Of a DNA stretch of 64,000 nucleotides, positions 25,141-34,437 are shown piece by piece (position 1 is the stretch's first letter; each line of letters opens with the position of its first letter). The DNA comes from SUG2458 sp963651465 (GTDB lineage: Bacteria > Bacillota_I > Bacilli_A > RFN20 > CAG-826). The position numbers were made by a program, and so were the translations under genes. The notes under the pieces were generated by a model. That model ran no database searches. It was not told the DNA's origin and was given only the letters and a program-made list of their open reading frames with translations. The stretch is taken from NCBI GenBank assembly GCA_963651465.1, contig CAVJPS010000012.1:1-64000 (forward strand). The letters are read 5' to 3'.

Positions 25141-27261
25141 ATGAAAACTAAAAAGACATTACTTTTAGGTTTATCTGCATTTGCAGTATTTAGTTTAGCT
25201 TCTTGTAAATCTAATAAGAACGGAAACGAATTAGTAGAAGAAGTTGCTGAAACTGCTTTAAGAGAAGGTTACACTGATCTTGCAAATCAATACTCAAATG
25301 CAAAGTTAACTAGCGATGGTAAATATACATATGCTGGTTTAACATTCAACACAAAAAACACTTACAAACAATCTTATTCTACAGAACCTGACAACCTTAA
25401 CTACTTAACAAATGGTTCACAATGGAACTCAGAATGGTACGCTAACATGGTTGATGGCTTAGTAGAAAACGATAAGTATGGTAACATTGTCGGTGCTCTT
25501 GCTCGTGGTTACAAATCAGTCGTTAACGCAGATGGTACTCAAACTTGGACATTCCAATTAAAAGAAGGCGTCCACTGGGTAGATAACAAAACAGGTGAAA
25601 AATATTCTGAAGTTGTTGCTCAAAACTTCGTTGATGGACTTAAATATGTATTAGATCCTGCTAATGCATCTGCAACAGTTGGTATTGTTTGTGGACAAAT
25701 TAATGGTGCTGAAGCATACTACGATTCACTTTCAGACGACGATAAAACTAACGATTTAGATTTCTCTACAGTTGGTATTAAAGCTGTTGATCAATATACA
25801 GTTGAATATACTACACCAATTGCAATGCCATATTTCTTAACATGTTTAACATACTCACCATATTTACCAGTTGATGGCAACTACTTAAATTCAAAAGGTA
25901 GTCAATTTGGTAAAAAATTTGATGATTTATTAGTTAACGGTGCTTTCCGTACAACAAAATATGTCATTGGTAACTACATTCAATTTGAAAAGAATAAATC
26001 TTATTACGACAAAGATCACGTTTATGTTGATAAAGTCGTTTCAAAATACTTAGACAGTGAAATTGCTGACTATACTACTGCACGTTTATGGTTTGAAAAT
26101 GGTGTCATTGATAGCTTTGGAGTTAACAGTAACGACGCTGAAGGTTGGAAAAACTATGTTGTAGGTGGCGAAGGTGGCACAGGTACACTTCAAAATCCAG
26201 CAAGTGATATTTGTAACTCTGTTATTGGTAAAGGTTCATCAACTTATGTTGGTTACTTTAACTTCAATCGTTCAACATTTGATTACACAATAGCTGCAGA
26301 TGCTAAAACCGATGCACAAAAAGCAGCTACAAAGAAAGCTCTTGCTAATAAGAACTTCCGTTTAGGTGTTCTTTACGGTGTTGATGTTACTAAGTACTTA
26401 GAATCTTATTCAGGTAAGATCAACTACTTAACACGTATTTACACATCTCCTAACTTATGTTCAGCAGATGGTAAAGATTATACAGAATTCGTTCAAGAAA
26501 TCTTCAACGAAAAGAACGGTACAGATGTTTCATTATTCGGTATTGAAGCTCAACAAGATATCGTTTATAACGCAGAAAAATCAAAAGCATACTTTGCTAC
26601 TGCTAAAACTGAATTATTAGCTGCTGGCTTAACAGAAAGTGATTTCCCAATTAGAATTGATGCTATTGGTGAATTAAACGCAACATATAGTGCTTATACA
26701 ACAGCTATGTATGATGCATTAAGAGAAAACGGCAAAGGCGTATGTACAGTTTATGAAAATGTTCCAACTGATTCTAACACAAATATGGTATGGGCTTGGA
26801 GTACTTGTAACTATGACCTTCAATTCGGTAATGGTTGGGGACCTGACTATGCTGACCCACAAACATTCTTACACACATTTGCTCTTGGCGGCGAATTATT
26901 AGATTACATTGGCTTAGGTGGCAAAAATAATGCTGCTTATGCAGAAGAAATCTTAGGTGATTACGATGCTAAATATCAAAAAGCAGCTGCTATTGTTGAT
27001 GGTGACAAACTTGCTGAACGTTACAAAGCATTTGCTGAAGCTGAATATTCATTAATTTATGAAGAAGGTATTGTTATTCCATTCTTACAAGCTAACGGCT
27101 ACTCAGCTGTTGTTTCAAGAACAGTTGCTCATCAAGCTGGTTCTGCAGGCTATGGCTTAACAGGTGACAAATTAAAGAATGTTGTTGTTACAACTGAGGC
27201 TATTACAAAAGAACAACGTACAACTATTGACAACTTCTATAAAAATAAAGAAGTAGCTTAG
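25141..27261 (+). CDS. oppA: Oligopeptide ABC transporter substrate-binding lipoprotein
   Basis: The 706-residue family-5 binding protein has a lipoprotein signal (LLLGLSAFAVFSLASC), the early motif YSTEPDNLNYLTNG, WTFQLKEGVHWVDNKTGEKY followed by VVAQNFVDGLKYVLDP, and the late NYDLQFGNGWGPDYADPQTF. It is longer than the usual 540-600 residues. Codon use is rich in C-ending codons and the ribosome site is AAGGAGG, both suggesting high expression. A terminator-like hairpin follows, which would give more binding protein than permease. It delivers peptides to OppBC. Confidence 0.95.
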   Translation: MKTKKTLLLGLSAFAVFSLASCKSNKNGNELVEEVAETALREGYTDLANQYSNAKLTSDGKYTYAGLTFNTKNTYKQSYSTEPDNLNYLTNGSQWNSEWYANMVDGLVENDKYGNIVGALARGYKSVVNADGTQTWTFQLKEGVHWVDNKTGEKYSEVVAQNFVDGLKYVLDPANASATVGIVCGQINGAEAYYDSLSDDDKTNDLDFSTVGIKAVDQYTVEYTTPIAMPYFLTCLTYSPYLPVDGNYLNSKGSQFGKKFDDLLVNGAFRTTKYVIGNYIQFEKNKSYYDKDHVYVDKVVSKYLDSEIADYTTARLWFENGVIDSFGVNSNDAEGWKNYVVGGEGGTGTLQNPASDICNSVIGKGSSTYVGYFNFNRSTFDYTIAADAKTDAQKAATKKALANKNFRLGVLYGVDVTKYLESYSGKINYLTRIYTSPNLCSADGKDYTEFVQEIFNEKNGTDVSLFGIEAQQDIVYNAEKSKAYFATAKTELLAAGLTESDFPIRIDAIGELNATYSAYTTAMYDALRENGKGVCTVYENVPTDSNTNMVWAWSTCNYDLQFGNGWGPDYADPQTFLHTFALGGELLDYIGLGGKNNAAYAEEILGDYDAKYQKAAAIVDGDKLAERYKAFAEAEYSLIYEEGIVIPFLQANGYSAVVSRTVAHQAGSAGYGLTGDKLKNVVVTTEAITKEQRTTIDNFYKNKEVA

Positions 27262-27276
27262 TAGATTTTACAAAAT

Positions 27277-27306
27277 AAGGATAGGTATATATACCTATCC
27301 TTTTTT
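27277..27306 (+). terminator. Intercistronic terminator between oppA and oppB
   Basis: AAGGATAGGTAT (27277-27288) pairs perfectly with ATACCTATCCTT (27291-27302), followed by T residues. It probably ends most oppA transcripts. Confidence 0.85.
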
Positions 27307-27328
27307 CTATTTATTAATAAAATAAAAC

Positions 27329-27356
27329 TTGTAATATTAATATCATAGTGTATAAT
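27329..27356 (+). promoter_or_regulatory. Internal promoter before oppB
   Basis: TTGTAA (27329-27334) and TATAAT (27351-27356) are 16 bases apart and lie after the oppA terminator, so oppBCDF can be transcribed separately. Confidence 0.6.
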
Positions 27357-27383
27357 AATAATAATATAAGGAGTTGATACATT

Positions 27384-28793
27384 ATGGCAGAAACAAAAGT
27401 CAATGAGAGTGACTTATTGGAGGTCAAAAATAATCTAAAAGCTGAATTTAAAAAGCTGAAGGTTAAAAGAAAAGAAGAATTAGCTGCTTTAAAAGCTGAA
27501 TACAACGCTTTAAGTAAAGAAGAAAAAGCTAATAAAAAAGAAGAGTTCAATGTTAAAGTTGATAATGTAAAAAATTATTATGAGAAAAAGAATGAAGAAA
27601 TTCATGAGAAATTACATTCTTTAAAAGAAGATCCTACTTTCGTCGAACAAGAGAAACAAAATAATAAAGTAAAGTCTTCTAGAAGATGGAGATCATTTAA
27701 GGCGTTTTGGAGAGGACAAAAAGTTCGTTATTTCGTTCGTCGTATTCTCTCAACTTTATTAACTTTGTTATTACTTGTATTTTTAATTAAAGGTTTATTA
27801 TCACTTTTACCTGATTCAAACTTCTATAGTATACAAGAATATAGCTTACTTAAGAGTAAATATGGTGAAAATGTTGCTAACAACTGGCTTCGTGCTGAAT
27901 TAATTGAGGCAGGTAGAGTTCACGCAGATGGTACTCGTGTTTCAATATTTGAATCTGTAGGTACTTTCTTATATCGTATTTTACCATTCTATAAAAAAAT
28001 TGCAGTTGTTACATCAGCAAACAATACTGGTGAAGTTCTTGAATATTGGGAAGGTTTTGTATACTTAGGTATTTCAAATAGATCTAACGAATATATTTCT
28101 GATATTTTTAAAGAACGTATGGGTATTTCTTTTGAAATTTCTATAATTTCAATTGTTATTACTTACGCTATTGGATATCCATGGGGCATTGCTATGGCTA
28201 AAAAGCCTGGTGGCGTCACTGATAGAATAGGTACTGTATTTATCGTATTAAACTATGCTATTCCATCATTAGTTTTCTACCTATTTATGCAAAGAATATT
28301 AGGCGATAATAATGGTCCATTTGCATTCCTTGATTTAGGATTAACATATGATGCAAGTAATCCTAGATTTAAAGATCTTATTCCAGCAATATTCTGTATC
28401 TCGTTCTTATCAATTCCTGGTGTTATTATTTGGTTAAGAAGATTTATGGTCGACGAACTTAATTCAGATTATGTTAAATTTGCTCGTTCAAAAGGTCTTT
28501 CAGAAAACCGTATTATGTATACTCATGTTTTAAGAAACGCATTTGTTCCACTTGCTCGTAACATTCCTGGAACATTTATTGGTGCTATAGTTGGTTCTTA
28601 TTTCGTTGAAAAGATTTGGGCTATCCCTGGTACTGGTTTCTTATTAACTAGTAGTTTAAGTGTTAGTAATTTTGATATGCCAGTTGTTGAGAGTGTTACT
28701 TTCATCTACGCAGCATTATCAATGGTTGTCTTCTTATTAGGAGACCTTACAACTATCTTGTTTGATCCTCGTATCAAACTTGCAGGCGATTAG
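27384..28793 (+). CDS. oppB: Oligopeptide ABC transporter permease with N-terminal coiled-coil module
   Basis: The 469-residue protein has about 115 cytosolic residues before its first membrane helix (VRRILSTLLTLLLLVFLIKG). Residues 31-89 (EELAALKAEYNALSKEEKAN and onward) align without gaps to residues 30-88 of OppD. The rest is a normal OppB: a large outer loop, ISFEISIISIVITYAIGYPW, the EAA loop VKFARSKGLSENRIMYTHVL followed by RNAFVPL, and a C-terminal IWAIPGTGFLLTSS. Typical OppB is 300-330 residues, so the extension is the unusual part. AAGGAG at 27368 precedes ATG 27384. Confidence 0.94.
   Translation: MAETKVNESDLLEVKNNLKAEFKKLKVKRKEELAALKAEYNALSKEEKANKKEEFNVKVDNVKNYYEKKNEEIHEKLHSLKEDPTFVEQEKQNNKVKSSRRWRSFKAFWRGQKVRYFVRRILSTLLTLLLLVFLIKGLLSLLPDSNFYSIQEYSLLKSKYGENVANNWLRAELIEAGRVHADGTRVSIFESVGTFLYRILPFYKKIAVVTSANNTGEVLEYWEGFVYLGISNRSNEYISDIFKERMGISFEISIISIVITYAIGYPWGIAMAKKPGGVTDRIGTVFIVLNYAIPSLVFYLFMQRILGDNNGPFAFLDLGLTYDASNPRFKDLIPAIFCISFLSIPGVIIWLRRFMVDELNSDYVKFARSKGLSENRIMYTHVLRNAFVPLARNIPGTFIGAIVGSYFVEKIWAIPGTGFLLTSSLSVSNFDMPVVESVTFIYAALSMVVFLLGDLTTILFDPRIKLAGD
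27474..27650 (+). repeat. Coding repeat: coiled-coil module copy in oppB
   Basis: Encodes OppB residues 31-89 and is homologous to 29921-30097 in oppD. Identity includes ALKAEYNAL and KKEEF, and the bases are close enough (TTAAAAGCTGAATACAA in both) to suggest a duplication or gene conversion rather than ancient convergence. Confidence 0.75.
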
Positions 28794-28804
28794 GAGGTGT
28801 TAAA

Positions 28805-29821
28805 ATGAAGAAAAAATTAATGATGAAACTTGCTTCTGCAAATGAAGCTACAGTTGAAGAAGATAACATTAATGAAGATGAATTATTTTATCACGTCGAT
28901 ATCGATGAAAAAGAATCAGAACATTTAGCTGCTGAACCTTATTCATATTGGAAATCAGTTTTAAGAGTTTTCTTAAAAAAACCTGCTGCACGAGTTGGTT
29001 TAGTATCCTTAGTATTATTCTTACTTGCAATATTTATTATTCCGTTATTTACACCTGAAGGATATTTAAATCCTCACGTTACTGAAGAGCAAATTATGAA
29101 TGCAGGTTATGGTTCACATACTGCTCCTAGCTGGTCACACCTATTTGGTTGTGATAGCATAGGACGTGACTTATTCTTCCTATGCTTTGCATCTGCAAAG
29201 AAATCATTAGGTTTAGGTATTTTAGAATCTGTTATTGTTACTGTTGTTGGTACTTTAGTTGGTTTAGCATGGGGCTATTTTAAGAAATTAGATGCAATTT
29301 TTATTGAAATCTATAACTTAATTTCTAATGTTCCATCACTATTACTTTACTTAATCTTAGCTACAATTATTCGTGATTCTTTCTCTTGGATTTCAATTGA
29401 AGGAAGACTTGTATTATCACTTACAATATTTGGTTGGCTTGGCGTAGCGTTATCTATTCGTAACCTTGTCATTATTATTACAGACCGTGAATACAACGTT
29501 GCTTCAAAAACACTTGGTACTCCACCATTTAGAATCATGATTAAAAACTTATTACCATACATCATGTCTGTTATTATTATTAATATTTCATTAACAATTC
29601 CAGGTATGATTTCATCAGAAGTCTCAATGTCATATTTCGGCTTTGGTCTTAATGGTATGGACCACTCAATTGGTGCGATTTTAAACTTAGGTATTAAATT
29701 CTTTAGTACTTATCCTTGGGAATTGTTAGCTCCAGCATTTGTCTTATTCTGGATTATCTTAACATTCTTCCTCATTGGTAATGCTTTATCGGATGCTCTT
29801 GATCCTAAGACACATAGATAA
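28805..29821 (+). CDS. oppC: Oligopeptide ABC transporter permease
   Basis: A 338-residue second permease. An acidic N-terminal tail of about 50 residues is followed by YWKSVLRVFLKKPAARVGLV into the first helix, the periplasmic-side motif HLFGCDSIGRDLFFLCFASA typical of OppC/DppC, and the EAA loop NVASKTLGTPPFRIMIKNLL followed by PYIMSVIII. It starts 11 bases after oppB with AGGAGG. It pairs with OppB to form the peptide channel. Confidence 0.94.
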   Translation: MKKKLMMKLASANEATVEEDNINEDELFYHVDIDEKESEHLAAEPYSYWKSVLRVFLKKPAARVGLVSLVLFLLAIFIIPLFTPEGYLNPHVTEEQIMNAGYGSHTAPSWSHLFGCDSIGRDLFFLCFASAKKSLGLGILESVIVTVVGTLVGLAWGYFKKLDAIFIEIYNLISNVPSLLLYLILATIIRDSFSWISIEGRLVLSLTIFGWLGVALSIRNLVIIITDREYNVASKTLGTPPFRIMIKNLLPYIMSVIIINISLTIPGMISSEVSMSYFGFGLNGMDHSIGAILNLGIKFFSTYPWELLAPAFVLFWIILTFFLIGNALSDALDPKTHR

Positions 29822-29833
29822 GGAGGTATTTGT

Positions 29834-31222
29834 ATGGCTGAAAAGAAATCAAAATATTATTTACTTGATGAAGCTAATGCTTTAAAAGAAGCTATTGATT
29901 CATTAAAGGAAAAACAACAAGAAGAACTTAAAGCTTTAAAAGCTGAATACAATGCATTAACTCCTGAAGATAAAACATCTAAAAAAGAAGAATTTGATGC
30001 TCGTAAATATCAAATAGTTGAAACATATACTAAAGATATTGATGAAAAAATGAATAAATTAATTACTTTAAAACAAAATCCTGAATACATTGCTCAAAAG
30101 AAGAGTTTACCTGGTGGACGTCGTCATGTTTACGATAACTTAGAAGATCCATCTGAAACTAAAAAAGGTGATGTTCTTATAAGTGTTCAAAACCTTGAAG
30201 TTAAATTCTCTGTTCGTAATAAGATCTTAACTGCAATTCGTAATATTTCACTTGACATTTATAAAGGCGAAACAATTGCTGTTGTTGGTGAATCCGGTTC
30301 TGGTAAATCAGTTTTTACAAAAACATTAACTGGTATGCTTGAAAGTAACGGTGCAGTTTCTAATGGCAAAATTCTTTATAGCGGCGTTGATTTAGCTCAG
30401 TTTGAAGAAAATGAAGAATGGTTAGCAATCCGTGGTAAACGTATTGCAACTATCTTCCAAGATCCTATGACATCTTTAAATCCACTTAGAAGAATTGGTT
30501 CTCAAATTACTGAGGTTATTCGTTTACATCGTGGATTTAATAAAGAAGATGCAAAAGCAGAAGCAATTCGTTTACTAAAACGTGTTGGTATTACTGATGC
30601 TGAAAAACGTTTTAACGATTATCCATTCCAATATTCTGGTGGTATGAGACAAAGAGTTGTTATCGCAATTGCTTTAGCTTGTGCTCCTGATATTCTTATT
30701 TGTGATGAACCTACAACTGCTCTTGATGTTACAATTCAAGCTCAAATTCTTAACTTAATTCAAGAATTAAAACAAGAATATGGTTTTACAGTTATATTTA
30801 TTACTCACGACTTAGGCGTTGTTGCTGAAGTTGCTGACCGTGTTGCTGTTATGTACGCTGGTCAAATTGTTGAATATGGAACTGTCAATGATATTTATTA
30901 TGATCCAAGACATCCATATACATGGTCACTTCTTTCATCCTTACCACAATTAGGTGAAAAAGGTGAATCACTTTATGCTATTACAGGTACACCTCCATCA
31001 TTATTTAATAAAATTAAAGGTGATGCATTTGCACCTCGTAACCCATATGCTTTAGCAATTGACTTTGTTAAAGAACCACCTATGTTTAAAGTTAGTGATA
31101 CTCACTATGCTAAAACATGGTTATTAGATCCACGTGCACCTAAGACAGAACGTCCTGCTATTATTGGTGAAATTTCAGCACGTGTTGCAAAAATTTATAA
31201 AGGAGGTAAGGATGATGAATAA
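29834..31222 (+). CDS. oppD: Oligopeptide ABC transporter ATP-binding protein with N-terminal coiled-coil module
   Basis: The 462-residue protein begins with about 110 residues that are not part of a normal OppD; residues 30-88 repeat the OppB module. The ATPase domain follows: Walker A GESGSGKS, IFQDPMTSLNPLRRIGSQ, signature YSGGMRQRVVIAIAL, Walker B ILICDEPTTALDVT, switch FITHDLGVV, and the C-terminal oligopeptide-transporter region PRHPYTWSLLSSLPQLGEKG. The usual cysteine-containing CPFxxRC segment is replaced by DAFAPRNPY, so no metal or iron-sulfur site is expected there. The start has AGGAGG eight bases upstream. Confidence 0.94.
   Translation: MAEKKSKYYLLDEANALKEAIDSLKEKQQEELKALKAEYNALTPEDKTSKKEEFDARKYQIVETYTKDIDEKMNKLITLKQNPEYIAQKKSLPGGRRHVYDNLEDPSETKKGDVLISVQNLEVKFSVRNKILTAIRNISLDIYKGETIAVVGESGSGKSVFTKTLTGMLESNGAVSNGKILYSGVDLAQFEENEEWLAIRGKRIATIFQDPMTSLNPLRRIGSQITEVIRLHRGFNKEDAKAEAIRLLKRVGITDAEKRFNDYPFQYSGGMRQRVVIAIALACAPDILICDEPTTALDVTIQAQILNLIQELKQEYGFTVIFITHDLGVVAEVADRVAVMYAGQIVEYGTVNDIYYDPRHPYTWSLLSSLPQLGEKGESLYAITGTPPSLFNKIKGDAFAPRNPYALAIDFVKEPPMFKVSDTHYAKTWLLDPRAPKTERPAIIGEISARVAKIYKGGKDDE
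29921..30097 (+). repeat. Coding repeat: coiled-coil module copy in oppD
   Basis: Encodes OppD residues 30-88 and is homologous to 27474-27650 in oppB. The module is charged, helical and ends in a conserved NPEYIAQ/DPTFVEQ turn. Confidence 0.75.
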
Positions 31223-33935
31223 TAATGAAAGATTAGAACCTATTACTTCCAAAAATATTGATAACTTTACTACAGCTGATGTAGAAGAAATTTTAAAAAG
31301 AACAAAATTAAACAAAGATGGCTACCCATTAATTTGGCCTTCAAAAAACCAAATTGGTAAACGCATTGTTATATCTTTCTATAAAGTCACTATTGATGGT
31401 GATGACGAATATAAAGAACCAGTATCATTTGATATTTACGATGATGAAAAATTTGATCGTAATGCTAAAGATGCTGTTGCTAAAGTAAAATTCTTATCAG
31501 CTTACTTATCAAACAACAAATCTTTAAGTGGTGCAGTTTATTGGAAAGGAGTTTTATCAAATAAACTCGATTCAAAAACAAAGAAACGTTTCTTTAAAAA
31601 TTTAATGACTAAATATTTCCACATTGAAGATGCTGATTTAATTGAAAAATATTTTGAACCATTAGAAGGAACTCATATTCCTTATTGGCCAAATTCATAT
31701 TATGATGGTAAAGAAGTTATCTTTGCTGCAGTACACGCAAATCTTGCTGCAACATCAAATCCAAAAGAATTTGTTGAAAAAGATATAAACTTTACAGTTT
31801 GTAAAGGTGATTTATTCGATTTAAAGAAGAGTGAAGACTTACGAAAAGTCAAAATTGTTCACGATATGCTTGATACAAACCGTTTAGTTTATGGCTTCTA
31901 CTATAAAGGTCAATTATTACCATTATACTTAAATAAGAAATTTAAATTATATCTTGAAAAGTCATTCATTAAAAAGAATTTCTGTGTTGAAGATAAAGAA
32001 TTCTTATTAACATATATTACACGTGGCACAAAAGAAAACTTACCTTTATATTGGCCTATGAACGATAAGAAAGGTCGTCCAATTGTAGTTTCTGTTTTAA
32101 ATGCTAACGGTGCTGGAATTGATCCAAAATACGCTAACTTTGATTTATATTCTGACGAACCTTTAAATCTTAATGCTGAAGATGTTAAAGCAAAACTAAG
32201 TATCGTTCAAGAATTGCTTTCTGGCAAGAAATTAATTTCAGGTGTTTTATACTTGGATGGTATGCTAATTCCTGGTGTCGAATCAAAATCCGAAATTGAA
32301 AGACGTGTTGGAAAAGTTGAAAAAGCTTTAAACGTTTATATTTCTACAAACGAAGACTTTATTCGTATTTCAAATAGCTTTACAATTGAAGATCGTGAAA
32401 AATTATTACGTTTAGGTGATCAATATAACGAATATTTTACAGATAACTTTACAAAAGTTCCTGGACGTTATACTCCAGAAAATGGTGAAGTACCTGAATT
32501 ACATTTTGAAAGAGTTAATGTTTTAGATGAATTAGGCAATTATATTCTTGCTGAAGATTTAACTTTAGATGTAACAGGAGATAAATACAACGACAAAAAT
32601 GTTGTTGAAGTATTTAAACATATGGCAAATCCTCATACAAAGGTAAGAGGTGGCGTTTACTACAAAGGTAAAAATGTTAACTTCCCAAGTGTTAACTCAT
32701 TTGGTAGAAAAGTTAATAAAGAATCATTCTTACACTTTGTTTATTCAAAAGTTAACGCAGAAACACTTGAACAAATTAAGAAATTTGCAAGTGAACCTAA
32801 ATATAAATTCAATATTGATAGTGTTTCAAAATTACCTAAATTCTGGGCAACTAAGAACAAAGATGGACGTGAAGTCTTACTTTCAGTAGTTGATAGTGAT
32901 ATTCACTTTAAAGTTGGACGTTACACAGTTAAAGCTTGTAACAATATTAACTTTGACGTTTATACTGGTGAAACACTTGGTCTTGTTGGTGAATCTGGTT
33001 CAGGTAAAACAACAATCACACGTGCTATTTTAGGTATTAACAAACTTACAAAAGGTGGTATTTACTACAAAGGTAAATTAATCTCCGGTAAGATGAAACG
33101 TAAAGAAGCACACACAATGAAGAAGAACATTCAAATGGTCTTCCAAGATCCTGCTGCTTCATTAAATGAACGTGCAAATATTGACTATATTGTTTCTGAA
33201 GGTTTATATAACTTTAAGTTATTTAAAACAAAAGAAGAAAGAATTGAAAAAGTCACTAATATGATGAGAGAAGTCGGCTTATTACCAGAACACTTATCAC
33301 GTTATCCACATGAATTCTCTGGTGGTCAACGTCAACGTATTGGTATTGCTCGTGCTCTTATTATTGAACCTCAATTAGTTTTAGCTGATGAACCTATTTC
33401 AGCTCTTGACGTTTCTATTCGTGCTCAAATTCTTAACTTATTAAGAAGATTACAAAAAGCTAACGATATTACTTATGTCTTTATTGCTCACGATTTATCT
33501 ATTATTAGATATATTTCAGATCGTATTGCAGTCATGCACAAAGGTTATATTGTTGAATTAGGACCTGCTGAAGAAATTTATTCTAACCCATTACATCCAT
33601 ATACACGTAGCTTATTAACAGCTATTCCACAACCTGATCCAAAAACAAAGAACGAACGTAAGAAAGTTCCTTATAATCAAGGTGATATTGTTTATGGCGA
33701 ATGTACTTGGGAAGAATTTAGACCTCAACATTATGTCTTAGTAAACGATCGTTTGAGAGAAGATGTTAAAAAACGTGTTGCAAAGATTAATGATAATGCA
33801 GTAACTGAAGTAAAGAAAACTTCTGAAACTAAAAAAACTGCAGCAAAGAAAACTTCAACAAGCAAAGCATCAGCTCCTAAAAAAGAAGCTTCAACAAGTA
33901 AGAAAAAAACTACTAAAGAAGAAGCTACAAAATAA
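31212..33935 (+). CDS. oppF: Giant oligopeptide ABC transporter ATP-binding protein with four degenerate N-terminal repeats
   Basis: The 907-residue protein has a complete ATPase only from about residue 540: Walker A GESGSGKTT (593-601), signature FSGGQRQRIGIARAL, Walker B LVLADEPISALDVS, switch IAHDLSIIR and NPLHPYTRSLLTAIPQPDPK. Before it lie four repeats of about 100 residues (near 38, 156, 277 and 416). Each resembles the first part of the ATPase domain, from xPxYWP through GG(V/I)YYKG, but lacks Walker A. The tail (about 865-907) is lysine/alanine/threonine rich. Normal OppF is 310-330 residues. Long OppF forms are known in mycoplasmas (from memory). ATG 31212 or 31215 follows AGGAGG; the gene overlaps oppD. 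Confidence 0.92.
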   Translation: MMNNNERLEPITSKNIDNFTTADVEEILKRTKLNKDGYPLIWPSKNQIGKRIVISFYKVTIDGDDEYKEPVSFDIYDDEKFDRNAKDAVAKVKFLSAYLSNNKSLSGAVYWKGVLSNKLDSKTKKRFFKNLMTKYFHIEDADLIEKYFEPLEGTHIPYWPNSYYDGKEVIFAAVHANLAATSNPKEFVEKDINFTVCKGDLFDLKKSEDLRKVKIVHDMLDTNRLVYGFYYKGQLLPLYLNKKFKLYLEKSFIKKNFCVEDKEFLLTYITRGTKENLPLYWPMNDKKGRPIVVSVLNANGAGIDPKYANFDLYSDEPLNLNAEDVKAKLSIVQELLSGKKLISGVLYLDGMLIPGVESKSEIERRVGKVEKALNVYISTNEDFIRISNSFTIEDREKLLRLGDQYNEYFTDNFTKVPGRYTPENGEVPELHFERVNVLDELGNYILAEDLTLDVTGDKYNDKNVVEVFKHMANPHTKVRGGVYYKGKNVNFPSVNSFGRKVNKESFLHFVYSKVNAETLEQIKKFASEPKYKFNIDSVSKLPKFWATKNKDGREVLLSVVDSDIHFKVGRYTVKACNNINFDVYTGETLGLVGESGSGKTTITRAILGINKLTKGGIYYKGKLISGKMKRKEAHTMKKNIQMVFQDPAASLNERANIDYIVSEGLYNFKLFKTKEERIEKVTNMMREVGLLPEHLSRYPHEFSGGQRQRIGIARALIIEPQLVLADEPISALDVSIRAQILNLLRRLQKANDITYVFIAHDLSIIRYISDRIAVMHKGYIVELGPAEEIYSNPLHPYTRSLLTAIPQPDPKTKNERKKVPYNQGDIVYGECTWEEFRPQHYVLVNDRLREDVKKRVAKINDNAVTEVKKTSETKKTAAKKTSTSKASAPKKEASTSKKKTTKEEATK
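31323..32759 (+). repeat. Four degenerate ABC-beta-subdomain repeats inside oppF
   Basis: Repeat starts are near 31323, 31677, 32040 and 32457. Shared pattern: PLIWP/PYWP/PLYWP/PGRYTP, then GKRIVISF/GKEVIFAA/GRPIVVSV, a strand FDIY/FTVC/FDLY/LDVT, a helix, and SGAVYWKG/YGFYYKG/SGVLYLDG/GGVYYKG. The intact domain has LPKFWATKNKDGREVLLSVV, FDVYTGETLGLVGESGSGK and GGIYYKG in the same order. Confidence 0.75.
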
Positions 33936-33940
33936 CAATT

Positions 33941-33972
33941 AAAGGAAGTGAATAAATCACTTCCTTTTGTTT
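33941..33972 (+). terminator. Terminator of the opp operon
   Basis: AAAGGAAGTGA (33941-33951) pairs with TCACTTCCTTT (33957-33967), followed by T-rich sequence. Confidence 0.85.
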
Positions 33973-34026
33973 TGCATTTATATTGTTTTTTTGGTAATAT
34001 ATTTAAATACAAGGGAAGTGAGAATT

Positions 34027-34422
34027 ATGGTACCAGAAATTAATGAATTTGACGAAAACGAAATTGGACCACAAGCAAAGAAACGCCGTTTAATCAAATA
34101 TATTGTTTATTCATCTATTGATTTAGTAGTAGGAACATTAATTGCTCTTATTTTATCATGGTCATTTAAATCATATCGATATATGGAAGCAGCTTATTTT
34201 GTATGGGGTACTCTTAATTATCTTTTCATTGTCGTTCGTAGAAGAGTTCGTGATGGTAAATTAATAAAAGAAAATCATTCTGTTGTTGAAGACAAAGAAT
34301 CATTAGAATATATCTATTTTAAACGTTCTCAATGGGCTGTATTTATTTTAGGCTCAGTATTTATGTTATTATCACTTATATGCTTCTTTTGTGTCTCATT
34401 TGGACAAACTTTTACTTATTAA
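34027..34422 (+). CDS. Small membrane protein of unknown function
   Basis: A 131-residue protein. An acidic N terminus (EINEFDENEIGPQ) and a basic stretch (KKRRLIK) precede three membrane helices (YIVYSSIDLVVGTLIALILS, YMEAAYFVWGTLNYLFIVV, and WAVFILGSVFMLLSLICFFC). A charged loop lies between helices two and three. GGGAAGTGAG sets ATG 34027; a longer frame from 33967 begins inside the opp terminator. It shares an operon with the zinc-ribbon/LRR protein that starts 15 bases downstream. The family is not recognised. Confidence 0.7.
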   Translation: MVPEINEFDENEIGPQAKKRRLIKYIVYSSIDLVVGTLIALILSWSFKSYRYMEAAYFVWGTLNYLFIVVRRRVRDGKLIKENHSVVEDKESLEYIYFKRSQWAVFILGSVFMLLSLICFFCVSFGQTFTY

Positions 34423-34437
34423 AGGAAGATGATTTAA

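Noticed and set aside
31134..31211. Longer OppF start inside oppD
   Set aside because: The extra 26 codons lie within the oppD frame without a ribosome site, whereas AGGAGG at 31201 serves ATG 31212 or 31215.
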